A stretch of DNA of 8,589 bases from Myxococcales bacterium. GTDB taxonomy: Bacteria > Myxococcota_A > Polyangia > Polyangiales > JADJMO01. This document shows positions 1-7,311 of this stretch, in pieces. Numbering within the stretch: the first letter of the stretch is position 1; every line of letters starts with the position of its first letter. Where the stretch lies: positions 1-8,589 of the forward strand of contig JAJXTK010000253.1 of assembly GCA_021783935.1 (NCBI GenBank). The letters run 5' to 3'. Below the pieces are notes generated by a model. It was not told the origin of the DNA, did no database searches, and was given only the letters and a program-made list of their open reading frames with translations. The position numbers and the translations under genes are program-made.

Positions 1-144
1 CGAGGGGTCGCGCACGGCGCGGTCGCCACGTCGGTGCGGGCGACGCCGCGGGGGCTCGTGCTGACCCTCCCGCCCGCGGCCGCGCGCGCCTCGGCGAGCG
101 CGGCCGCAGACCTCGCCGAGCTCGACCGGCTCGCCGGCGGGTGA
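1..144 (+). CDS. C-terminal end of an unrecognised protein (partial)
   Basis: An open frame runs from the first base of the window to a TGA at 142-144 and encodes 47 residues. The composition is Ala/Arg/Leu-rich (a segment reads GLVLTLPPAAARAS and the end reads ELDRLAGG). I recognise no domain or family from this fragment; the tail could be a short amphipathic helix. The stop lies only 3 bp from the stop of the convergent carboxyltransferase gene, which is typical of tightly packed convergent genes and is the main reason to believe this is the true end of a gene. Chance open frames are common at this GC content, so the call is tentative. The start and most of the gene lie outside the window. 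Confidence 0.5.
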   Translation, partial: RGVAHGAVATSVRATPRGLVLTLPPAAARASASAAADLAELDRLAGG

Positions 145-147
145 CGC

Positions 148-1707
148 TCACACCGGCGGCACGATGTGCTTCTTCGGCGGCCGCGGCTCGTGCTTGCGCG
201 CGTAGGCGGCGAAGCGTCGGACCAGCTGCTCGCGGAGCGCGTCGGCGGGGATCACCTGATCGACCACCAGCTCGCTCGCGAGGTGGACGATGTCGATGTC
301 TTCCTTGTACTCGGCGCGCAGCTTGGCGACGTGGGCGTCGCGCTCGGGACCGGCAGGGATCTCCTGGATCTTGTTGAAGTAGACGGCGTTGATCGCCGCC
401 TGCGGCCCCATGACCGCGATCGAGGCCTGGGGGAGCGCCAGGCAGAGATCGGGCTCGTAGGCCGGTCCACACATCGCGTAGAGCCCCGCGCCGTACGCCT
501 TGCGCACGATGACCGAGATCTTCGGCACCGTCGCCTCGCTGACGGCGGCGATCATCTTCGCGCCCGCGCGGATGATCCCCTCGCGCTCGACCTTGGTGCC
601 GATCATGAACCCCGGCACGTCGGCGAGGTAGAGCAGCGGGATGTTGAAGGCGTCGCAGAGCCAGATGAAGCGGGCGGCCTTGTCGGCGCTGTTCACGAAG
701 AGCACGCCGCCGAGCCACTTCGGCTGGTTGGCCACGATGCCGACGACCTTGCCGTCGATGCGCGCGAAGCCGGTCAGGATCTCCTTGGCCCAGAGCTTCT
801 TCATCTCGAACCAGGAGCCCTCGTCGATGATCGCGTCGATCACCGCCATCATGTCGAAGGGCTTGTTCTCGTCGGCGGGGATGAGCTCGGCCAGGCGCTT
901 CTGGGCGGGCTTCGGCGCCTTGGGCGCCACCGCCGGCGTGGTCTCCTCGAAGTTGAGGGGAAAATAGCCGAGGTAGGTGCGGGCGAGCGAGATCGCCTCG
1001 TCCTCGGTCTTGGCGAGCACGTCACCGCACCCCGACACGCTGCAGTGCATCTTCGCGCCGCCCATCTCTTCGAGCGTGACCTTCTCGCCGATCACCATCT
1101 CGGCCATGCGCGGCGAGCCGAGGTACATCGACGCGTTGCCGTCGACCATGATGACGATGTCGCAGAACGCGGGGATGTACGCGCCGCCGGCGGCCGACGG
1201 CCCGAAGAGCAGGCAGATCTGCGGGACCTGACCGCTGAGCTGGACCTGGTTGTAGAAGATCCGCCCGGCCCCGCGGCGGCCGGGGAACATCTCGACCTGA
1301 TCGGTGATGCGCGCGCCGGCCGAGTCGACCAGGTAGAAGAGCGGGCAGCGCACGTCGCGGGCCGTCTCCTGTATGCGCAGGATCTTCTCGACGGTCCGGC
1401 GCCCCCACGAGCCAGCCTTGATCGTGGAGTCGTTCGCCATGATCGCGACTTGGCGGCCGCCGATCGTCGCGAGCCCGGTGATCACGCCGTCGGCGGGCAG
1501 CTCGGGGTCGCCCGCGTTGGCGAGCATGCCGTCCTCGACGAAGGACCCCGGGTCGACGAGCCGCTCGATGCGCTCGCGGGCGAAGAGCTTCCCGGTCTCG
1601 GCGTTTTTGGCGTGGTACTTGGGGGCGCCGCCCTTGCTGACGCGCTCCGTCGTGCGGCGGATGCGGTCGTCGGCGTCTTGGGGCGGGATGGAGGGGCTGT
1701 TGGCCAT
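148..1707 (-). CDS. Biotin-dependent acyl-CoA carboxylase, carboxyltransferase (beta) subunit
   Basis: A complete 519-residue protein, close to the usual 510-540 residues for this family. It transfers the carboxyl group from carboxybiotin, carried by a separate alpha/BCCP subunit, to an acyl-CoA in the cytoplasm. Two crotonase-fold halves are visible. The N-terminal half (about 25-255) has VDSAGARI (127-134) and the oxyanion-hole segment GPSAAGGAYIPAF (169-181). The C-terminal half (about 275-500) has DVPGFMIGTK (363-372), EGIIRAGAKM (376-385), the second oxyanion segment KAYGAGLYAMCG (403-414) and VMGPQAAIN (432-440). The first oxyanion motif (AGGAY) and GxGxYxMCG resemble methylcrotonoyl-CoA carboxylase, while SAGARI and DVPGF are closer to propionyl-CoA carboxylase, so the substrate cannot be assigned. 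The ATG at 1707 is preferred over one at 1854, because the 49 extra residues are Arg/Pro-rich and unlike the family; no strong Shine-Dalgarno is seen. No biotin carboxylase gene adjoins it in the window. The decarboxylase alpha subunits of sodium pumps belong to the same fold and are a less likely alternative. Confidence 0.95.
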   Translation of the reverse strand: MANSPSIPPQDADDRIRRTTERVSKGGAPKYHAKNAETGKLFARERIERLVDPGSFVEDGMLANAGDPELPADGVITGLATIGGRQVAIMANDSTIKAGSWGRRTVEKILRIQETARDVRCPLFYLVDSAGARITDQVEMFPGRRGAGRIFYNQVQLSGQVPQICLLFGPSAAGGAYIPAFCDIVIMVDGNASMYLGSPRMAEMVIGEKVTLEEMGGAKMHCSVSGCGDVLAKTEDEAISLARTYLGYFPLNFEETTPAVAPKAPKPAQKRLAELIPADENKPFDMMAVIDAIIDEGSWFEMKKLWAKEILTGFARIDGKVVGIVANQPKWLGGVLFVNSADKAARFIWLCDAFNIPLLYLADVPGFMIGTKVEREGIIRAGAKMIAAVSEATVPKISVIVRKAYGAGLYAMCGPAYEPDLCLALPQASIAVMGPQAAINAVYFNKIQEIPAGPERDAHVAKLRAEYKEDIDIVHLASELVVDQVIPADALREQLVRRFAAYARKHEPRPPKKHIVPPV

Positions 1708-1766
1708 CGAGGTCGCGCGAGTACCGAAGTGACCGGCGCGCGGCAAAGGCGAACTTCTGCGCGGCC

Positions 1767-1788
1767 GGAGGTCGAGCTCCAAACCTCC
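1767..1788. promoter_or_regulatory. Inverted repeat in the divergent intergenic region
   Basis: GGAGGT (1767-1772) and ACCTCC (1783-1788) are perfect reverse complements around a 10-base spacer. The match extends outward as CCGGAGGT against ACCTCCCGG if one bulged base is allowed. It sits 60 bp upstream of the carboxyltransferase start and about 160 bp upstream of the FHA gene. It could be an operator or a leader hairpin for the minus-strand gene, or a chance pairing in GC-rich DNA; only the symmetry is visible. Confidence 0.25.
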
Positions 1789-1824
1789 CGGGGGGCTCGG
1801 AAAGCGACCTGTTCCGACATGAAG

Positions 1825-1851
1825 TTGACGCGACCCCTCTCGACTTGAAAT
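1825..1851 (+). promoter_or_regulatory. Weak candidate sigma70-like promoter for the FHA-ATPase gene
   Basis: TTGACG (1825-1830) matches a -35 box at five of six bases. TGAAAT (1846-1851) is the nearest -10-like hexamer, matching at four of six, but the 15-bp spacing is short. This is one of the few relatively AT-rich spots in the 242-bp divergent gap, about 100 bp upstream of the ATG at 1950. Without conservation or transcript data this is only a suggestion. Confidence 0.2.
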
Positions 1852-1915
1852 CATGCCCGCAGCGTCGCCGCTCGCCAGCGCGCCGTCGCGTCGATCGTCG
1901 GCGCGCGCAGTGCCT

Positions 1916-1935
1916 TGCCGTTCTCTGCCGTTCTC
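1916..1935 (+). repeat. Perfect 10-bp tandem direct repeat upstream of the FHA gene
   Basis: TGCCGTTCTC occurs twice with no gap (1916-1925 and 1926-1935), ending just before the ribosome binding site of the FHA-ATPase gene. It is pyrimidine-rich on the coding strand and lies in the probable 5' leader. It may be a small duplication, a regulator half-site pair or a translation-control element. A change in copy number would shift the leader length but not the reading frame of the gene. Confidence 0.6.
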
Positions 1936-1941
1936 CGAGGG
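1936..1941 (+). promoter_or_regulatory. Ribosome binding site that decides the FHA gene start
   Basis: CGAGGG (1936-1941) ends 8 bases before the ATG at 1950. This good Shine-Dalgarno favours the start at 1950, immediately before the FHA domain, over the in-frame ATG at 1845. The latter would add 35 Arg-rich residues with no family resemblance. Confidence 0.6.
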
Positions 1942-1949
1942 ACACCGCG

Positions 1950-3956
1950 ATGTCGTTCGCAGTCATCATCAGCGAGAAGGGTGGCCAGGAGCGCCGCGAG
2001 GTCTTCGACAAGAACGAGATCAGCATCGGCCGCGTGCAGGGCAACGACCTGCTGCTGCCGAAGGGGAACGTCTCCAAGCGTCACGCGCGCATCGTGTTTC
2101 GCGACGGCCGGTTCATCGTCACGGACCTGAAGTCGACCAACGGCAGCTACGTCAACGGCCACCGCATCGCGCAGGCCACGATCGTCCGCGAAGGCGACAA
2201 GATCTACATCGGCGACTTCATCCTGCGCCTCGATGCGAGCAGCTCCGTCGCGAGCCCGCTCCCCTCGCCGCGGGCCGACTCGGGGCGCCCCGAGGTCGAG
2301 GGCATGCGCGACGCCGACGGGGGGCCGATCGCCACGCCGATGCCGCGCGCGGTGTCGGGCGAGCCGGGGGCGGTTTCGCACATCCCGCTCGAGCACGATC
2401 CCGATGACCCGTCGACCACGGGGCTCCCCGTGGTCGGCGCCGTGCCGAGCCGCCCACCGCCGATTCGACCACAAGCCGCGGGTCTCCAGGCGGCCGCCGG
2501 CGTGGTCGAGCGCCCGTCCTTCGGCCGCGCGACGATCGGCGGCGGCCCGAGCTGCGTGGTCTCCGCGCCCCCGCCGCCAGCGGCGCCTGCCCCGTCGCCG
2601 CCGGTGCCTGCGCGCCCCGCCCTCGCGCCGGTGCCGCACCCGCCCCCCCCTGCGCGCCCCGCGCCGCCGCCACGCAAGGAGCCGCCGGTCGCGCGCCCGG
2701 GGCACTTCGCGGCACTGCAGGCGCTGCTCGGCCGCCTCTCGGACGTCGTCGATCTGGAGGAGCCCGAGCTCGCGACGCCGGGCGAGGCGAAGAAGGCGAC
2801 CATCGAGAAGCTGCTCAAGGAGCAGGTGCGCGCCCTGCAGCAGGAGGGGGAGATCCCGGGCGGCGTGAGCGCCGACGAGCTGGTGCGCGAGGCGCTGCGA
2901 GAGGCGACGGGCACCGGACCGCTCGCCGAGCTCATCGACGACGAGGAGGTGCTCGAGGTGCAGATCGCGCGCTTCGATCACGTCGTGGTGGTGCGCGACG
3001 GGGGGGTCACGACGCCGCTCGAGGTCGCGTTCACGAGCGACGGCACGCTTCGGCGCGTGCTGCTGCGGCTCGCGTCCACGGCCGGCTACAAGCCGCGCGA
3101 GGGGGATCGCACGATCGACGTGCACCTGCCGAGCGGCGTGCACCTGAGCGCGATCCTGCCGCCGGTCGCCGCCGGGGGCACGGTCGCCACGCTCCGCAAG
3201 CGTCGCCGCGCCGATCTCGGCCTCGAGGATCTGGTGCGATCGGGGACGATCTCGCGCGCGATGGCGACCTTCTTCCAGCAGTGCCTGGAGGCCAAGGCGA
3301 ACATCCTGGTCGCGGGCCCGCTCGGCGCCGGCACGACCACGCTCATCGGCGCGCTCGGCGCCGCCGTGAACTCGGAGGAGCGCACGATCGCGATCCAGGA
3401 GATCGACGAGATCGTGCTGACGCAGCCGTTCGGCTCGTCGCTGATCCTGCCCGACACCGGCGCCGAGACCGCGCGCGTCGTACGGCTCGCCGCGTCGCTG
3501 CGCCCCGATCGGCTCCTCGTCGGCGCGATGAGCGGCGAGGTCGTCGGGCAGGTCGTCGAGGCGATCGGCAGCGGCCTCGACGGCGTGGTCGCGGCGGTGC
3601 GCGGCCCCTCGCTGCGGCAGGCTCTCGCGCGCCTCGCGCCGGCGCTGGTCGCCGCCCGTCCGGGCCTCGATCCGGCGAGCGCGCGCTCTTGGATCGCCTC
3701 GAGCTTCGACGTCGCGATCGAGGTGGCGCGCCTTCGCGGCGGCCGTCACCGCGTGCTGCGCGTCGCGGAGCTGGCAGGGGCCGACGCCGGCGAGATCAAG
3801 ACGCGCGACGTCTTCGAGTTCGTGCTCGATCCGGCCCAAGCCGATCGAGGCGAAGGGGCGTTCCAGGCGACCGGCGTCATCCCGGCGGTCGTCCAGGAGC
3901 TCAAGACGCACGGCAACCGCGTCGACGAGACGATCTTCCGCCGCGGTACGCGTTGA
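1950..3956 (+). CDS. FHA-domain protein fused to a catalytically degenerate CpaF/TadA-type secretion ATPase
   Basis: A 668-residue protein. An FHA domain (about 24-95) binds phosphothreonine peptides; its signature is intact: GR (27-28), VSKRHA (41-46), DLKSTNG (59-65) and VNG (68-70). A low-complexity linker follows, strongly Pro/Ala-rich at about 206-250. Residues 305-430 resemble the N-terminal domain of type II/IV secretion ATPases, ending in TLRK (414-417). Residues 440-650 match the RecA-like core of CpaF/TadA/VirB11, which normally hexamerise at the inner membrane to power pilus or secretion machines. The catalytic positions are changed. Walker A reads GPLGAGTT (456-463), with Thr462 where Lys is expected. 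Walker B reads RPDRLLVGAMSGE (518-530), with Ala526 in place of the usual Glu. The usual GHDG...TLHA reads GLDG...AVRG (542-552), losing both His. The Asp-box region IQEIDEI (482-488) is also altered. ATP hydrolysis is therefore unlikely. FHA-CpaF fusions are known in myxobacteria; the pseudo-ATPase reading is my inference. It shares a TTGA overlap with the GT2 gene downstream. No other pilus or secretion genes are in the window. Confidence 0.92.
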   Translation: MSFAVIISEKGGQERREVFDKNEISIGRVQGNDLLLPKGNVSKRHARIVFRDGRFIVTDLKSTNGSYVNGHRIAQATIVREGDKIYIGDFILRLDASSSVASPLPSPRADSGRPEVEGMRDADGGPIATPMPRAVSGEPGAVSHIPLEHDPDDPSTTGLPVVGAVPSRPPPIRPQAAGLQAAAGVVERPSFGRATIGGGPSCVVSAPPPPAAPAPSPPVPARPALAPVPHPPPPARPAPPPRKEPPVARPGHFAALQALLGRLSDVVDLEEPELATPGEAKKATIEKLLKEQVRALQQEGEIPGGVSADELVREALREATGTGPLAELIDDEEVLEVQIARFDHVVVVRDGGVTTPLEVAFTSDGTLRRVLLRLASTAGYKPREGDRTIDVHLPSGVHLSAILPPVAAGGTVATLRKRRRADLGLEDLVRSGTISRAMATFFQQCLEAKANILVAGPLGAGTTTLIGALGAAVNSEERTIAIQEIDEIVLTQPFGSSLILPDTGAETARVVRLAASLRPDRLLVGAMSGEVVGQVVEAIGSGLDGVVAAVRGPSLRQALARLAPALVAARPGLDPASARSWIASSFDVAIEVARLRGGRHRVLRVAELAGADAGEIKTRDVFEFVLDPAQADRGEGAFQATGVIPAVVQELKTHGNRVDETIFRRGTR

Positions 3957-4645
3957 GCTCGCTCGACCTGCGCACGCAGTCCTGCGTGGTGGTGCCCGCG
4001 CTCGACGCCGAGCGGAGCGTCGGCGAGGTGGTGCTCGGCGCGCGCATGCAGGCCGCGCACGTGATCGTCGTCGACGACGGCTCGAGCGACGCGACGGCGG
4101 CGCGCGCCTCGGAGGCGGGCGCGGAGGTGCTGCGCCACGGCCGCAACCGGGGCAAGGGCGCCGCGCTCGCGAGCGGCCTGTCGCGCGCTCGCTCGCTCGG
4201 GTATGCGATCGCGCTCACGCTCGACGCCGACGGGCAGCACCCCCCCGCCGAGCTCGCGAAGCTCCTCGCGGCGAGCGACGACCCCGGCGCGCTGGTGCTC
4301 GGCGTGCGCGATCTCGCCGGCGCGGGCGCCCCGCGAGCGAACCGGATGTCCAACGGCTTCGCGAACGGCTTCCTGTCGATGGTCACGCGCCTGCGGCTGC
4401 GCGACACGCAGTGCGGGATGCGCCGCTACCCGATCGCGAGCACCCTCTCGCTCGGCGTGCGCGATGAGCGCTTCGGCTTCGAGACCGAGGTGATCCTGCG
4501 CGCGCGCCGCGCCGGCATGCGCATCGTGCAGGTGCCGATCGAGGTGCTCTACCCGGCGGATCGCTCCACGCACTTCGACGCGCGGCGCGACCCCTGGCGC
4601 ATCGTCGGGCGCGTGCTCCGCACGCTGGCGAGGGATTTGGTCTGA
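3953..4645 (+). CDS. Family 2 glycosyltransferase, DPM1-like, soluble
   Basis: A protein of about 230 residues with a single GT-A domain. Motifs in order: CVVVPAL (11-17, first strand), VIVVDDGSSDAT (37-48, nucleotide-sugar binding), RNRGKGAAL (64-72), LDADGQHPP (90-98, the DxD-type metal site), RDTQCGMRRYP (150-160) and RFGFETEV (173-180). This is the pattern of dolichyl/polyprenyl-phosphate mannosyltransferase-like GT2 enzymes, which transfer a sugar from a nucleotide donor, often to a lipid phosphate. There is no C-terminal transmembrane segment, so it is probably cytoplasmic or peripheral. The start is the TTG at 3953-3955, which overlaps the TGA of the preceding gene; no ATG or GTG lies nearby upstream in this frame. 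A GTG at 3986 would cut into the first strand. The overlap implies translational coupling to the FHA protein. Donor and acceptor cannot be told from sequence. The stop lies 35 bp from the convergent glmS stop. Confidence 0.88.
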   Translation: MSSLDLRTQSCVVVPALDAERSVGEVVLGARMQAAHVIVVDDGSSDATAARASEAGAEVLRHGRNRGKGAALASGLSRARSLGYAIALTLDADGQHPPAELAKLLAASDDPGALVLGVRDLAGAGAPRANRMSNGFANGFLSMVTRLRLRDTQCGMRRYPIASTLSLGVRDERFGFETEVILRARRAGMRIVQVPIEVLYPADRSTHFDARRDPWRIVGRVLRTLARDLV

Positions 4646-4680
4646 CCCTCGAGACGTGCGCGCCGCGAGCGCGGTGGCGG

Positions 4681-6579
<1,899 letters not shown>

Positions 6580-6588
6580 GCCGTTGCT

Positions 6589-6595
6589 TCCTCCC
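6589..6595 (-). promoter_or_regulatory. Strong ribosome binding site of glmS
   Basis: On the minus strand GGGAGGA occupies 6595-6589, nine bases before the ATG at 6579. It is the best Shine-Dalgarno in the window and fits a highly expressed housekeeping gene. Confidence 0.8.
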
Positions 6596-6623
6596 GCGGT
6601 GCGCTCCGCAGAACGCTCGATCC

Positions 6624-6642
6624 CCGATCGATGTTCGATCGG
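6624..6642. promoter_or_regulatory. Perfect 8-bp inverted repeat upstream of glmS
   Basis: CCGATCGA (6624-6631) and TCGATCGG (6635-6642) are exact reverse complements around a 3-base TGT spacer, giving a 19-bp near-palindrome whose near edge is 45 bp upstream of the glmS ATG. The compact symmetry suits a dimeric regulator's operator better than an RNA hairpin, since the loop would have only three bases. A further CGATC lies at 6618-6622. No specific regulator can be named. Confidence 0.45.
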
Positions 6643-6686
6643 CCGCTACGATTCGACGCTTAGCGCGCGATGGGCCGCGTGGCCAA

Positions 6687-6724
6687 GCCCGCGCCCGGCT
6701 CGCTCGAGGGGCCGAGCGCGGGGC
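6687..6724 (-). terminator. Imperfect GC-rich hairpin after the response regulator, possible terminator
   Basis: GCCCGCGCCCGG (6687-6698) pairs with CCGAGCGCGGGGC (6712-6724) with one bulge and one mismatch, leaving a 13-base loop. It begins at the stop codon of the response regulator gene on the minus strand. There is no run of U after the stem, so it is not a classical intrinsic terminator; it may stabilise the 3' end or be chance pairing. A small GGCC-GCGT-GGCC hairpin lies just beyond, at 6673-6684. Confidence 0.3.
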
Positions 6725-7311
6725 TACGACGGGAAGACGTAGTGGAACAGCTCGGCGCGGCTCGAGACGCCGCACTTCGCGAAGACGCGCGAGACGTGCT
6801 GGCGGACCGTCTTGTCGCTGTTGCCCTCGAGGCGCGCGATCTCCGCGCTGGTGAGCCCCTTGAGGACCAGCCGCGCGACGGACGTCTCCTTCTCGGTGAG
6901 CCCCGCCTTGCGCAGCGCGCGCTCGACGACCGGCGCGAAGTCCCCCTCCTCGGCCTGCAAGCGGTGGAGCAGGTCCGCGAGCTCCGCCGCGCCGAAGGGC
7001 TTCTCGAGCAGGTAGCGCGCCCCGTCGTTGAGCGCCTGCTTGACCTTCGCGACGTCGGCGAACGCGGTGATGACCACGGTGCGGATGCCGCGCTCGCGAG
7101 CGAGCTCCGGCAGCAGGCGCAGCCCCGCGGACTCGTCGCCCCCGAGCACCACGTCGAGCACGGCGAGATCGAAGGGGGAGGCCAAGACCGACGCCCGCGC
7201 CGCGCGCTCGTCGGCGACCGCCTCGCACTCGAAGCCGCGGCGACGAAGCGCCCGCGCGAGCGTCTCGCGCGCCTCGTCGTCGTCCTCGACCAGGAGCACG
7301 CGCGAGGTCAT
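6724..7311 (-). CDS. Response regulator, FixJ/NarL type with LuxR-type helix-turn-helix
   Basis: A 195-residue two-domain protein, a normal length for the NarL/FixJ family. The receiver domain (1-120) has the acidic cluster EDDD (9-12), phospho-acceptor Asp53 in LAVLDVVL (49-56), Thr82 in VVITAF and Lys104 in LEKPF, so all phosphorylation residues are present. The loop after Asp53 is slightly unusual: LGGDESAGL stands where LPGMDGL is common, with the proline lost and two residues added. The C-terminal LuxR/GerE domain (about 133-192) begins LTEKETSVARLVLKGLTSAEIA and has the recognition-helix region SDKTVRQHVSRVFAKCGV. It should bind DNA and control transcription when phosphorylated. Its ATG lies inside the stop codon of the upstream histidine kinase gene (ATGA, 7311-7308), so the two are co-transcribed and almost certainly cognate. 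Target genes are unknown. Confidence 0.95.
   Translation of the reverse strand: MTSRVLLVEDDDEARETLARALRRRGFECEAVADERAARASVLASPFDLAVLDVVLGGDESAGLRLLPELARERGIRTVVITAFADVAKVKQALNDGARYLLEKPFGAAELADLLHRLQAEEGDFAPVVERALRKAGLTEKETSVARLVLKGLTSAEIARLEGNSDKTVRQHVSRVFAKCGVSSRAELFHYVFPS

Noticed and set aside
166..1848. 560-residue open frame on the + strand opposite the carboxyltransferase
   Set aside because: Antisense shadow of a clear gene: Arg/Asp/Leu/Val-rich translation with no domain, as expected for complementary frames in GC-rich DNA.
1708..1854. 49-residue N-terminal extension of the carboxyltransferase
   Set aside because: Residues are Arg/Pro/Gly-rich, unlike the family. The start at 1707 gives the expected N-terminus.
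3300..3560. Calling the gene a functional type II/IV secretion ATPase (cpaF/tadA)
   Set aside because: Overall likeness suggests it, but the Walker A Lys, Walker B Glu and both His are replaced, so the symbol would imply an activity the sequence does not support.
1851..3911. Long minus-strand frame (686 residues) opposite the FHA-ATPase gene
   Set aside because: The translation is Arg/Ala/His-rich low complexity. The + strand carries recognisable FHA and ATPase motifs, so this is a shadow.
4646..4680. Bidirectional terminator between the GT2 gene and glmS
   Set aside because: Only a 4-5 bp stem (CCGC-GAGC-GCGG) with no T-run on either strand, which is too weak to call.
6624..6642. LexA-type SOS box upstream of glmS
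   Set aside because: The minus strand contains CGAAC followed by a non-matching second half. The palindrome is centred differently from the CGAAC...GTTCG type.
6580..6723. glmS ribozyme or riboswitch in the glmS leader
   Set aside because: The gap is only 144 bp and I see no ribozyme core; only the inverted repeat and the ribosome binding site stand out.
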